A stretch of 64,000 nucleotides of DNA, from the NCBI RefSeq assembly GCF_041549525.1, contig NZ_CP157456.1, positions 3,472,001 to 3,536,000 on the forward strand. Reading direction: 5' to 3'. The notes below the pieces were generated by a model, which was given only the letters and a program-made list of their open reading frames with translations, had not been told where the DNA came from and did no database searches. Below are positions 8,037 to 17,377 of this stretch, piece by piece; position 1 is the stretch's first letter, and each line of letters starts with the position of its first letter. The DNA is from Paenarthrobacter aurescens. Lineage in GTDB: Bacteria; Actinomycetota; Actinomycetes; Actinomycetales; Micrococcaceae. The position numbers and the translations under genes are program-made.

Positions 8037-9299
8037 ATGGGCTCATTCTCTTCCTCGGACCTGGCCCGCATCGAATCGCAGCTTGAGGCAACGGACCAGC
8101 TGCTGGACCGCAACTACCCCGGCGACGACGGCTCACGCCAGCCAATCCACACCGTCTACGTCCCGGCCGACCGCTTCACACCCTCCCTTGCGGCTGAGTG
8201 GGGCGAACAGGCACTGGCGACGGCGGAAGCTCACGGCGGCCTGGAAAAGCTCGGGCAGCTGTTGGGCCAGGAGCCTGATTTGGCTGCCGCTGTTGCCTCC
8301 CGGGTTGCAGCCAAACTGACCTCCGAACCGATCGAAGACCTCCGTTTGGACTTCGAAGACGGCTACGGAGACCGCGGCGATGAGGCAGAAGACGCCGACG
8401 CCGTTGCTGCCGCCAAGGCTGTTGCCACTGCGGTTGCGGCCGGCACGGCTCCGCCCTTCATCGGCATCCGTTTCAAGTGCTTCGAAGCACCCACACGGGC
8501 CCGTGGCCTGAAGACGCTGGACCGCTTTGTCTCCACGCTTGCTGAGGCCGGCGAACTCCCCGCCGGACTGATCCTCACCCTGCCCAAGGTCACCACGGTG
8601 GCCCAGGTGCAGGCCATGGACTTCGCAGTGTCCCGCCTTGAAGAAGTCCACGGGCTTCCCGCCGGCCGGCTCCGCTTCGAAGTGCAGGTGGAAACCCCGC
8701 AGCTCATCATTGGTGCTGACGGAACCTCCCCTGTGGCACAACTCCCCCACGTAGTTCCGGGCCGCATCAGCGCCTTGCACTACGGGACCTACGACTACAG
8801 CGCCTCACTCGGAATCTCCGCGGAATACCAGTCCATGGAGCACCCGGTGGCCGACTTCGCCAAGGAAGTCATGCAGCTCGCTGTCGCCGGAACGGGCATC
8901 CGTCTCTCCGACGGTTCCACCAACATCATCCCTGTGGGCGATGGCGTGGAAGACGCCTGGAAGCTGCACGGCCGCTTGGTTCGTCGCTCCCTGGAAAACG
9001 GCTACTACCAGGGTTGGGATCTCCACGCCGCCCAACTGCCCAGCCGTTTCTCGGCGTCGTACGCTTTCTACCGCGAAGGCCTGCCTGCCGCGGCCCTGCG
9101 CCTGCGCAACTACGTTGAACGCACCGAAGGCGGGGTCATGGATGAACCCGCCACCGCCCGTGCCCTCGCTGGCTTCGTCCTCCGCGGCGTCCAGTGCGGC
9201 GCAGTGGGGACCGACGAGGTCAAGGCGCTTGCCGGCGTCGAACTTTCACAGCTGACCGCACTGGCGCACCCGCGGCTCGCGCAACCGACTTCCCACTGA
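8037..9299 (+). CDS. DUF6986 family, aldolase/citrate-lyase-like protein
   Basis: A 420-residue protein of the DUF6986 group related to HpcH/HpaI aldolases and malyl-CoA/citrate lyase beta subunits. The TIM-barrel marks are LRLDFEDGYGDRGDEAE (acidic metal-binding cluster), FIGIRFKCFEAPTRARGLKTLD, LRFEVQVETPQLI and SALHYGTYDYSASLGI. The ATG at 8037 starts 1 nt after the malate synthase stop; a 24-codon upstream extension would overlap malate synthase and looks spurious. Its reaction is unknown to me. Its place between malate synthase and ureidoglycine aminohydrolase suggests it acts on glyoxylate, a ureide or an adjacent C2-C4 acid. Confidence 0.82.
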   Translation: MGSFSSSDLARIESQLEATDQLLDRNYPGDDGSRQPIHTVYVPADRFTPSLAAEWGEQALATAEAHGGLEKLGQLLGQEPDLAAAVASRVAAKLTSEPIEDLRLDFEDGYGDRGDEAEDADAVAAAKAVATAVAAGTAPPFIGIRFKCFEAPTRARGLKTLDRFVSTLAEAGELPAGLILTLPKVTTVAQVQAMDFAVSRLEEVHGLPAGRLRFEVQVETPQLIIGADGTSPVAQLPHVVPGRISALHYGTYDYSASLGISAEYQSMEHPVADFAKEVMQLAVAGTGIRLSDGSTNIIPVGDGVEDAWKLHGRLVRRSLENGYYQGWDLHAAQLPSRFSASYAFYREGLPAAALRLRNYVERTEGGVMDEPATARALAGFVLRGVQCGAVGTDEVKALAGVELSQLTALAHPRLAQPTSH

Positions 9300-9313
9300 T
9301 AGGAGCATTTCGC

Positions 9314-10126
<813 letters not shown>

Positions 10127-10156
10127 GCCTGTTGCTTGCGCCGAGATCGCCGGAAA

Positions 10157-10208
10157 GCTGCCAGTTCGCTGGAGCTATCCGGCGATTTCGTCGTTTTCCG
10201 GCGAACTC
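10157..10208. repeat. 52-bp interspersed palindromic element, copy A
   Basis: Shares about 52 aligned bases with copies at 11321-11373 and 23175-23226. The arms are AGTTCGCTGGA at the left and TTCCGGCGAACTC at the right, an imperfect terminal inverted repeat. It lies between the convergent allE gene and the small membrane protein gene and may act as a terminator. Confidence 0.65.
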
Positions 10209-10503
10209 AGCGGCGGCGACCCATGGCGAGTCCGGCCCAGAACGCTAGGACCAGCAGCCCAAGGACCGTCACAGCCAGCCCAATCTGCGTGCCTTGGCTG
10301 ACCATGACTGCACCGTCGGCCAGAAAGACCTTGTCACTCAGCGGTGCATAGGCGAACCAACCGAAGCTGGCGCTTTGGTTGGTCCAGGCCACCATCACCC
10401 CCACGATCACGGCGATCAAGCCAAGCAACGGCACGACGACGGCGGCCGCTTTCGGTGCAGGCTGCGGTGTGTTGTGTTCCACTGATGTGTTGTGTTCCCC
10501 CAT
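10207..10503 (-). CDS. small two-helix membrane protein
   Basis: A 98-residue protein with two hydrophobic helices, about residues 19-40 (AAAVVVPLLGLIAVIVGVMV) and 73-93 (TQIGLAVTVLGLLVLAFWAG). The hydrophilic N-terminus has a repeated EHNT (EHNTSVEHNT), and the C-terminus is basic (GRRR). I do not recognise the family. No Shine-Dalgarno precedes the ATG; instead TAGACT (10516-10511) lies 7 nt upstream, fitting a leaderless mRNA. Its 3' end abuts the interspersed repeat. Confidence 0.7.
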   Translation of the reverse strand: MGEHNTSVEHNTPQPAPKAAAVVVPLLGLIAVIVGVMVAWTNQSASFGWFAYAPLSDKVFLADGAVMVSQGTQIGLAVTVLGLLVLAFWAGLAMGRRR

Positions 10504-10527
10504 GCGGCAGAGTCTAGCCTGCGTCCC

Positions 10528-10842
10528 CTAGTTGGGTTTGCGCGTGGCGCCGGCAATTCTGTACGACTCCTGCAGAAGCTCGTCGAGCTCTTCCACGTCC
10601 ACGTTCTCCAACCGGATCAACATCAGTTGCGGTGATTGATCGTGATGCGGCGTCCAGAAGAACGTGTCCGGTCTCATGGCTGCGAGCGCTTCACGTTCGT
10701 GGGTCTTCACCGTGCCCACGCCTTCTTCCCACATGCGTGCCATGAGCGTCTTGGCGAACCACGCGGGCTGCCCCCAGCTGGGCCGCTCGGTCACTCCGGG
10801 CATAGCCAGGCAGATGCGCCTGACATCGTCTTCTGTGGCCAT
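10528..10842 (-). CDS. MmcQ/YjbR family protein
   Basis: A 104-residue protein of the YjbR (CyaY-like fold) family, often annotated as DNA-binding. It opens with the characteristic DVRRICLAMPGVTERPSWGQPAW, has a central DTFFWTPHHDQSPQLMLIRL, and ends with a helical VEELDELLQESYRI. The start at 10842 fits the usual family N-terminus; an in-frame codon at 10878 would add 12 residues without better support. It ends 24 nt before the next minus-strand gene begins. Its biological role is not established. Confidence 0.8.
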   Translation of the reverse strand: MATEDDVRRICLAMPGVTERPSWGQPAWFAKTLMARMWEEGVGTVKTHEREALAAMRPDTFFWTPHHDQSPQLMLIRLENVDVEELDELLQESYRIAGATRKPN

Positions 10843-10912
10843 GGGTTCACTGTGGCATTTGTGCTCCGCCGAGGACAAGACATGTAAGGCAACTCGCGGC
10901 TAGGCTGGGCCG

Positions 10913-11272
10913 ATGTTGACCATCGGCAGCACTGTCCTGGGTGTCAATGACATAGCCCGCGCAACGACCTTCTGGCACGAAGCGCTGGGCTATGTTCCCC
11001 GCGAGCCGGGGGACGACACCTGGGTGATCCTGGTTCCTGCGTCCGGCCCCGGCCCGCAGCTGGCCCTCATGCTGAGTGAGACACCTGTGCAGGAGCATCC
11101 CCGCATTCACCTGGACCTTTACGCGGACGATCAGGGCGCTGAGGTGGAACGGCTGATCGCCCTCGGTGCCCGGCACGTCGATTGGGACATGTATCCCGAG
11201 GAGCCGGACTTCGTGGTCCTCGCGGACCCTGACGGCAACCGCTTCTGCGTGATCGACAAGAGTCCGCGGTAG
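10913..11272 (+). CDS. VOC family (glyoxalase-like) protein
   Basis: A 119-residue vicinal oxygen chelate protein with two beta-alpha-beta-beta-beta modules: GSTVLGVNDIARATTFWHEALGY at the N-terminus, IHLDLYADD in the middle and VVLADPDGNRFCVIDKS at the end. Candidate metal or ligand residues are the His of IHLDLY and the Glu/Asp of the second module. The substrate cannot be predicted. TAGGCT ends 6 nt before the ATG, another leaderless-type start. It is divergent from the YjbR gene. Confidence 0.85.
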   Translation: MLTIGSTVLGVNDIARATTFWHEALGYVPREPGDDTWVILVPASGPGPQLALMLSETPVQEHPRIHLDLYADDQGAEVERLIALGARHVDWDMYPEEPDFVVLADPDGNRFCVIDKSPR

Positions 11273-11320
11273 CAGCGCCGTCGGGGTCTATGCACCACCG
11301 CAGTCCCACGTCTCGGGAAC

Positions 11321-11373
11321 GCTGCGAGATCGCTGGAGGTATCCGGGGGTATTGGCTCGTTTCCAGCGAACTC
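11321..11373. repeat. 52-bp interspersed palindromic element, copy B
   Basis: Second copy of the element at 10157, one base longer, with arms GAGATCGCTGGA and TTCCAGCGAACTC. It lies between the VOC gene and the DinB gene. Confidence 0.65.
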
Positions 11374-11417
11374 GGTGCCCGGCCCCACCGCCCGGCCCCT
11401 TCGGTAGAGTGCTCAGC

Positions 11418-12002
11418 ATGGATGACAAAGCGACGTTGCACCGCTATTTGCAGCTCCGGAGGGCGGATCTGCTCGCGAAACTGGACGGACTGAGTGAGTA
11501 CGACGCCCGGCGGCCCATGACGCCCACAGGCACCAGTCTGCTGGGCTTGGTGAAACATGTGGCAAGCGTGGAGCTGGACTATTTCGGGGTGACCTTCGGA
11601 CGGCCAAGTGGCAGAGACTTGCCTTGGCTGGCGGACGACGCCGAGCCGGATTCCGATATGTGGGTCCCTGCTTCCGAGAGCCGGGAGGAGATCCTGGAGC
11701 TTCACCACTTTTCCGCCAAACACAGCGATGAGACCATCGAGTCCCTCCCGTTGGATGCGCCGGGCGTGGTGCCGTGGTGGTCTGAGGAGAAGAAGAACGT
11801 GACGCTCCACCAAATCCTGGTTCACATGTGCGTGGAGACCGCCCGCCATGCAGGGCATGCAGACATCATCAGGGAGCTCATTGACGGCTCCATAGGACAG
11901 AGGTCCGGGGATCCGAACATCCCCGGCCGGACCACGGAAGAATGGGCAGCCCACCGGGCACGCATTGAACAGGCGGCGTTGGCGGCCGGCAACAGGATCT
12001 AA
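11418..12002 (+). CDS. DinB family protein (DUF664-like)
   Basis: A 194-residue four-helix-bundle protein. The usual metal-binding histidines are visible in LLGLVKHVASVELDYFG near the N-terminus and in TLHQILVHMCVETARHAGHADIIRE near the C-terminus. In actinobacteria, DinB-like enzymes include thiol S-transferases that use mycothiol, but this one has no assigned substrate. The start at 11418 is preceded by TAGAGT with a 7-nt gap, so the message is probably leaderless. A longer frame from 11352 lacks support. Confidence 0.85.
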   Translation: MDDKATLHRYLQLRRADLLAKLDGLSEYDARRPMTPTGTSLLGLVKHVASVELDYFGVTFGRPSGRDLPWLADDAEPDSDMWVPASESREEILELHHFSAKHSDETIESLPLDAPGVVPWWSEEKKNVTLHQILVHMCVETARHAGHADIIRELIDGSIGQRSGDPNIPGRTTEEWAAHRARIEQAALAAGNRI

Positions 12003-12067
12003 ACCTTCACAGCCCCCGCATATGTTGGGCAAACCTCCGGCGTAGCCTTGCTCCGTAGAAATGAGGA

Positions 12068-13054
12068 ATGACTCCTCCACAGACTGAACACCGTAAGGGC
12101 GGCCGGACACGGCGCGCCGTGATTTCCGCCGTTCTGGCGGTCACTCTTTCTGCCGGTGGTGCTGCAGCTTGGGCCCTCGACCGGTTCGTGGTCCCGCACG
12201 CTGAGATCACCAACGTCTCCGAGTACGAGGCAAGCCAGACCGGAACCACCACAACCACGACGACGGACGAGAATTCCGCTGACACGTCGGCGAGCGCCGT
12301 GGTCACCGATACCTCGTACACCTCGGGCGACACGGGTGTCACCATCTCAACCGTGACCACCGGCAGCGGTGACGACACCGTCACCTACTACGTTGCCGAC
12401 GTCGTGCTTGATGATGCCACCACGCTGAAGTCGGCGTTTGCCGAGGACACGTATGGCGGGAACATCACCGAGACCACGTCCGCGATCGCCGAGGACCACA
12501 ACGCAATCTTTGCCATCAACGGCGACTACTACGGCTTCCGCGACACCGGCATCGTGATCCGCAACGGTGTGGTGTACAGGGATGAGGGTGCGCGGCAAGG
12601 GCTCGCCTTCTATAAGGACGGCACCGTCGAGGTGTACGACGAGACCACCACCACCGCCGACCAGCTCATCGCGGACGGCGTATGGAACACACTCTCCTTC
12701 GGGCCTTCGCTGCTGGACAACGGCCAGATCGCCTCGCGCATCGAGGACGTGGAGGTTGATACTAACTTCGGCAACCACTCCATCCAGGGCGAGCAGCCCC
12801 GCACGGCCGTGGGCGTGATCGATGAGAACCACTTGATGTTCGTGGTGGTGGACGGCCGCAGTCCCGGCTACAGCGCCGGCGTCACCATGACTGGTCTAGC
12901 ACAGATTATGAAGGACCTGGGTGCCACCACCGCGTACAACATCGACGGCGGCGGTTCCTCCACCATGTACTTCAACGGTTCTATGGTGAACAACCCTCTT
13001 GGCGAGAACAAAGAGCGCGGCACCTCGGACATCCTCTACATCGCCCAGTCATGA
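12068..13054 (+). CDS. secreted phosphodiester glycosidase family protein
   Basis: A 328-residue exported protein with a basic N-terminus and one hydrophobic segment (about residues 15-36, signal peptide or anchor), then a Thr/Ser-rich linker (about 55-85). The NAGPA/DUF2233 phosphodiester glycosidase domain follows, with FAINGDYYGFRDTGIVIRNG, GEQPRTAVGVI and YNIDGGGSSTMYFNG, the family core. Relatives release N-acetylglucosamine from phosphodiesters or act in exopolysaccharide biosynthesis. It is the first gene of a five-gene operon; its stop overlaps the next start (ATGA). It probably trims or modifies a surface glycan. Confidence 0.88.
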   Translation: MTPPQTEHRKGGRTRRAVISAVLAVTLSAGGAAAWALDRFVVPHAEITNVSEYEASQTGTTTTTTTDENSADTSASAVVTDTSYTSGDTGVTISTVTTGSGDDTVTYYVADVVLDDATTLKSAFAEDTYGGNITETTSAIAEDHNAIFAINGDYYGFRDTGIVIRNGVVYRDEGARQGLAFYKDGTVEVYDETTTTADQLIADGVWNTLSFGPSLLDNGQIASRIEDVEVDTNFGNHSIQGEQPRTAVGVIDENHLMFVVVDGRSPGYSAGVTMTGLAQIMKDLGATTAYNIDGGGSSTMYFNGSMVNNPLGENKERGTSDILYIAQS

Positions 13055-14196
13055 TCATCCTCATACCGGCGTACGAGCCGGACCACCAGCTCACGGCCCT
13101 TGTCCGCCAACTTCGGGAAGCCGATCCGTGGCTGATCATCGTGGTGGTGGACGATGGCTCCGGGCCTGACTACAAGGACACGTTCGACGACGCCGCGCGG
13201 CTTGGGTGCCAGGTGCTCAGTTACGCCGTGAACGGCGGCAAGGGCCACGCCCTGAAAAGCGGTTTCGCCTTCATCGCCGAGCGCTTCCCGGGCCATGACG
13301 TGGTCTGTGCCGACAGCGACGGCCAACACGGAGTGGCCGACATTATTGCCGTTGCCGACCGCGTCCGTCACGTCACGGCTGCAATGGTCCTGGGCTGCCG
13401 GAACTTCACCGAAAACGTCCCCGCCCGGAGCAGGTTCGGCAACACAGTAACGCGGGGTCTGTTCAGGCTCGCGACCGGTCAACGGATCACGGACACGCAA
13501 ACGGGCCTCCGCGGTTACCGGGCGGATATGATCCCCTGGCTGCTGACCGTCCATGGGCAGCGATACGAGTACGAACTCAACCTGCTGCTGGAGGCGAAAC
13601 AGGCCGGCTACGGCATCGAGAGTGTGGAAATAGCCACCGTCTATCTGGACCACAACTCGGGCTCGCACTTCCGTCCCGTGGCCGACTCGATCAGGATCTA
13701 CGCACCGCTGCTGAAGTTCCTTGGCTCGTCCGTGTCCGCGTTCGCGGTGGACATGGTCATGTTCCTGCTCCTGAGCGCCGTGACGGACTCCCTTCTGCTG
13801 GCGGTGGTGGGGGCCCGGCTGGTGAGCGCCACGGTGAACTTCATGATCAACCGGCGCCTGGTGTTTGAGCACGGCAAGGACACTTCGTTGCGTGCCGCGG
13901 CTACAGGCTATGCAGCCCTGGTGCTCGTCCTGTTGTCCGCCAATTACGCCGCGATGTGGACCCTCACTTCACTGGCTATCCCGGATCTCCTGGCAAAGCT
14001 CGTCACCGAACTGACCCTGCTGGGCATCAGCTATGCCGTGCAGCAACGGTTCCTGTTCGTCCGGAAGGCGCGGGCCACGCCAACGGAAGCCACCGCCGTC
14101 GAAACACATATCCCAGCCTTGGTCCCGGCACAGTTTCAACACAGCCTCGCCGGGAAAAGTGGAGATCAATCCCCCAAGAGATTCCGGAGTAACTGA
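13051..14196 (+). CDS. GT2 glycosyltransferase-GtrA fusion membrane protein
   Basis: A 381-residue protein. Residues 1-215 are a GT-A glycosyltransferase of the dolichol-phosphate-mannose type: IILIPAYEPD, IIVVVDDGSG, the donor-binding CADSDGQHGVADI and the TDTQTGLRGYRADM motif. Residues 225-345 are a GtrA-like domain with four membrane helices (SVSAFAVDMVMFLLLS, SATVNFMINRRLVF). Such fusions load a sugar onto a polyprenyl phosphate carrier and help flip it across the membrane. It overlaps the glycosidase gene by 4 nt and the DUF4956 gene by 1 nt, so translation is coupled. Confidence 0.92.
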   Translation: MIILIPAYEPDHQLTALVRQLREADPWLIIVVVDDGSGPDYKDTFDDAARLGCQVLSYAVNGGKGHALKSGFAFIAERFPGHDVVCADSDGQHGVADIIAVADRVRHVTAAMVLGCRNFTENVPARSRFGNTVTRGLFRLATGQRITDTQTGLRGYRADMIPWLLTVHGQRYEYELNLLLEAKQAGYGIESVEIATVYLDHNSGSHFRPVADSIRIYAPLLKFLGSSVSAFAVDMVMFLLLSAVTDSLLLAVVGARLVSATVNFMINRRLVFEHGKDTSLRAAATGYAALVLVLLSANYAAMWTLTSLAIPDLLAKLVTELTLLGISYAVQQRFLFVRKARATPTEATAVETHIPALVPAQFQHSLAGKSGDQSPKRFRSN

Positions 14197-14897
14197 TGAA
14201 CACCATCATCCTCATAGCGGCAGACCTGGCCGCCATCACCATTTTGACGCTCGCCCTCTACCTCCGCCGGCACCGGCGCCGCGACCTGGTTGTTTCATAC
14301 CTGGGCATGAACGTCGGCGTCCTGGCAGTCGCCACAGCATTGTCCGGTTCGGCCGCCGGCGTTGGCTTGGGACTGGGTTTGTTTGGTGTTCTCTCCATCA
14401 TCCGCCTCCGGTCCACGGAACTCGCCCAGCACGAAGTTGCCTACTACTTCTCGGCGTTGGCGCTGGGACTGATCGCAGGCATCGGCGTCGAACCGCTCTG
14501 GCTGACCCTTTCCCTGATGGCCTTGGTTCTGCTGGTGATGTTCGTCGGCGACAACCCCCGGGTCCTCCCGGCCTACCGCCACCAGATCGTGGTGCTGGAC
14601 CGGGCCATCAACAGCGAGCCCGAGCTCTACGCCCGGCTGGAGGAAGTCCTCAACGGGACGGTCCACTCGGCCACCATCCAAGAACTGGACATGGTCAACG
14701 ACAAAACCATTGTTGACGTCCGGTACGCGGTCCGCCCCCTCCACCAGGACCTGTCCCAGCCGCGGCACTCACAGCTGGGCTTCAACCAGCCGGCCGGCGC
14801 GCTGACCCCGGCGCCGGAGGAACTGCCGGCCCAAGCCCCGCAGCCTGCATCGCAGCAAACCCGGCAGTCCGTACCCACCTCGGCCGGTGTCGCATGA
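14196..14897 (+). CDS. DUF4956 membrane protein
   Basis: A 233-residue protein with about four membrane helices in residues 1-125, then a cytoplasmic domain and a Pro/Gln-rich tail. The family core GVGLGLGLFGVLSIIRLRSTEL, followed by EVAYYFSALALGLIAG, is clearly DUF4956. The function is unknown. DUF4956 genes commonly sit beside VTC-domain and CotH or DUF4353 genes, which matches this arrangement, so it likely works with the next gene at the membrane. Its ATG overlaps the previous stop by one base and its own stop overlaps the next gene's start by 4 nt. Confidence 0.88.
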   Translation: MNTIILIAADLAAITILTLALYLRRHRRRDLVVSYLGMNVGVLAVATALSGSAAGVGLGLGLFGVLSIIRLRSTELAQHEVAYYFSALALGLIAGIGVEPLWLTLSLMALVLLVMFVGDNPRVLPAYRHQIVVLDRAINSEPELYARLEEVLNGTVHSATIQELDMVNDKTIVDVRYAVRPLHQDLSQPRHSQLGFNQPAGALTPAPEELPAQAPQPASQQTRQSVPTSAGVA

Positions 14898-15682
14898 GCC
14901 GCATCGACGCCCAAGCGATCATCCCGCAGCTGAGCGAGCTGCCCGCCGTCGGGCTTGAAGAACTCACCACGGAAGCCGCGCTGCTGACCCGGGTTGATCG
15001 CAAGTATCTGGTTCCATCGGCAACGGCACGCAAGGTCCTCAGCACCTTCAGCACCGAAGCCCGGGTCCTGGAAATGGACGGGAAGCGGACGTTCGATTAC
15101 GACTCCGTCTACTTCGATACGCCCGGTTTGGACAGCTACATGCTCGCCGCACATGGCCGGCGCCGTCGGTTCAAGATCCGCACACGAACCTATGTGGACA
15201 GCGCCGTAAGCTTCCTGGAAGTCAAGACTGAAGGCGCCCGCGAGGCCACCGTCAAGGAGCGCATCCCCTATGAGCTGTGCGACCGCGACCGGTTGACCGA
15301 GGAGGGGCTGGCATACGTCAACGAGACACTCGCAGCAACCATCGGCGATGTTGCGTTCGGCCCGTTGGAGCCGGTCTTGTCCACCCGCTACGATCGCACC
15401 ACCCTGTACCTCCCCGGATCCGGCAGCCGCGCCACCATCGACTCCGATGTCACGTGGCAGGCCCCCGACGGCCAGCCGTGGGTTTTGGACAATGCGGTGG
15501 TGGTGGAAACAAAATCCGGTTCCGCTCCCGGCCCCCTGGACAGGCACTTGTGGGCACACGGCGTCCGCCCCTGCCGGATCTCCAAGTTCGCCACCGGCAT
15601 GGCCGCCCTCCATCCCGAACTCCCGGCCAATCGCTGGAACCAAACCCTTCGGCGCAGGATGCCCCTGCGTCCCCTGCACTGA
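14894..15682 (+). CDS. VTC domain protein (polyphosphate polymerase-like)
   Basis: A 262-residue soluble tunnel-fold protein with the VTC domain of eukaryotic polyphosphate polymerase. Visible marks are LLTRVDRKYLVP (basic entry motif), DYDSVYFDTPGLDSYMLAAHGRRRRFKIRTRTY, SFLEVKTEGAREATVKER (metal-binding Glu and basic residues), LSTRYDRTTLY, VVVETKSG and PCRISKFATGMA. The basic and acidic tunnel residues seem present, so polyphosphate or nucleotide binding is plausible. Activity in this bacterial subgroup is not established. It overlaps DUF4956 by 4 nt. Confidence 0.88.
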   Translation: MSRIDAQAIIPQLSELPAVGLEELTTEAALLTRVDRKYLVPSATARKVLSTFSTEARVLEMDGKRTFDYDSVYFDTPGLDSYMLAAHGRRRRFKIRTRTYVDSAVSFLEVKTEGAREATVKERIPYELCDRDRLTEEGLAYVNETLAATIGDVAFGPLEPVLSTRYDRTTLYLPGSGSRATIDSDVTWQAPDGQPWVLDNAVVVETKSGSAPGPLDRHLWAHGVRPCRISKFATGMAALHPELPANRWNQTLRRRMPLRPLH

Positions 15683-15743
15683 TCGTCCCCTGCTTTGGCC
15701 GCCCCTTCCACTGGCTTTCCCTCCACAGACCTAGGAATCCACC

Positions 15744-17315
15744 ATGCGCTCCTTCCGCACTTCCCTTTCCGTTGCCGCCGTCGCCCTGGCCATCTCCTTC
15801 GCAGGCTGCTCCACCGCCGCCACGAGTTCCAACTCCACCGGCACCACGTCCACCGGCACCACCCAGCAGGCAGTCACCGCCGCCACCATTGAGGAAGACA
15901 CCCACTACGACAGCGACGACCTCACGTGGGACGCCGCAACTGAAGTGGCAATCAGCCTGGCCGACGGCGGCAGCAAAGTGACGTCGTCGTCCTCCACCGG
16001 GGTGGCCGTTGACGGCAACACCGTCACCATCAGCGCCGCCGGAACGTACCGCCTCAGCGGCTCCCTCAGCGACGGGCAGATCGTGGTGGCAGCGGGAGAA
16101 GAAGATACGGTGCACATCATCCTGGACGGCGTGGAACTGGGCAACTCCACCGGCTCACCGTTCGTGGTGCAGAGCGCGGACGAAGCGATCGTGTATCTGG
16201 CGGACGGCAGCACCAACACGTTGACGGACGCCACTACCTACGCAGACCAAGGCGAGGATGCGCCCAACGCGGCCCTCTACTCCATGGCAGATCTGACCAT
16301 CGCCGGGACCGGTTCCCTCACCGTTAACGGCAAGTCCAACGACGGCATCGTGTCCAAGGATGGCTTGGTGATGGCCGCGGGCAAGGTCACCGTGGGCGCC
16401 GTGGACGACGGCATCAGGGGCAAGGACTACACCGTGCTGCTGGACGGCGCCTACCAGGTGACCGCCGGCGGGGACGGAGTGAAGGCTGACAACGAAACCG
16501 ACGAAGGCCGTGGCTGGCTCCTGGTCAGCGGCGGCTCGCTGACCGTCAACGCGGGCGACGACGGCGTGAAGGCTTTCAACACCCTCACCGTTTCCGGCGG
16601 AACAGTCAACGTGACTGAGTCCGAGGAAGGGCTGGAGGCGCAGCACATCGCCATTACCGGCGGCGAAGTTTCCGTCACGGCGAACGACGACGGCGTGAAC
16701 GCCTCGGGTGGCTCGTCCAGCGGCACTTCCGCTGAGGCCGGTGGCGGACCCGGCGGTGGGGGCATGGGTGGCGGCGAAACGGTGGGCGACTACACCGTGG
16801 AGGTCTCCGGTGGAACACTCACCATCAACTCGGAGGGTGACGGCTTGGACTCCAACGGAAACGCCACCATCTCCGGCGGCACCGTGGTGGTGAACGGTCC
16901 CACCAATGACGGCAACGGAGCGCTGGACGTGAACGGTGAACTGACCGTGACCGGCGGCACCGTAGCTGCGGCAGGAAGTGCTGGAATGGCGGTGACTCCG
17001 GGTACCTCATCCACGCAGTCGGGTGTTCAGATGACGTTCGACTCGTCGGTCTCAGCCGGAACCCCGGTACATATTGTTGATTCCGCCGGTGCAGTGGTTG
17101 CGACGTTCGTGACCACCAAGACGATCGCATCCTTGGTGTACTCGTCCTCGGCCATCACCGACGGGGCCACATACACCGTGTACACCGGTGGCAGTGCGGA
17201 TGCTGAGTCCGGGACGACAACGGGGTCCATCTCCGGCGCCGAGGAACAGGGCACAGTGACTGCGGGCCAGTACACCCAGGCTCAGGGTCCCGGCGGTGGT
17301 GGCGGCCGCCGCTAA
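15744..17315 (+). CDS. DUF4353 carbohydrate-binding domain lipoprotein
   Basis: A 523-residue exported lipoprotein with a signal peptide and a lipobox ending FAGC at about residue 22, then a Thr/Ser-rich linker. Residues 70-440 are repetitive beta-helix-like sequence with recurrent DDGI/DDGV turns (NDGIVSKDG, DDGIRGKDY, GDGVKADN, DDGVKAFN, DDGVNASG, GDGLDSNG), the DUF4353 pattern. A Gly-rich insertion (about 333-347) and a Gly/Arg-rich end follow. The Asp-rich turns could bind Ca2+ or sugars. It is the last gene of the surface operon and a terminator follows at 17340. Confidence 0.88.
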   Translation: MRSFRTSLSVAAVALAISFAGCSTAATSSNSTGTTSTGTTQQAVTAATIEEDTHYDSDDLTWDAATEVAISLADGGSKVTSSSSTGVAVDGNTVTISAAGTYRLSGSLSDGQIVVAAGEEDTVHIILDGVELGNSTGSPFVVQSADEAIVYLADGSTNTLTDATTYADQGEDAPNAALYSMADLTIAGTGSLTVNGKSNDGIVSKDGLVMAAGKVTVGAVDDGIRGKDYTVLLDGAYQVTAGGDGVKADNETDEGRGWLLVSGGSLTVNAGDDGVKAFNTLTVSGGTVNVTESEEGLEAQHIAITGGEVSVTANDDGVNASGGSSSGTSAEAGGGPGGGGMGGGETVGDYTVEVSGGTLTINSEGDGLDSNGNATISGGTVVVNGPTNDGNGALDVNGELTVTGGTVAAAGSAGMAVTPGTSSTQSGVQMTFDSSVSAGTPVHIVDSAGAVVATFVTTKTIASLVYSSSAITDGATYTVYTGGSADAESGTTTGSISGAEEQGTVTAGQYTQAQGPGGGGGRR

Positions 17316-17339
17316 GCCCACCCCCCACCATGCTCAACA

Positions 17340-17377
17340 GCGCCCGACGACGGCACTCGCCTGCCGCCGTCGGGCGC
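17340..17377 (+). terminator. terminator of the surface operon
   Basis: GCGCCCGACGACGGCA (17340-17355) pairs with TGCCGCCGTCGGGCGC (17362-17377) with one mismatch, 25 bp after the DUF4353 stop. Confidence 0.8.

Noticed and set aside
12351..12832. Minus-strand frame opposite the phosphodiester glycosidase
   Set aside because: No domain and no initiation signal; an antisense shadow.
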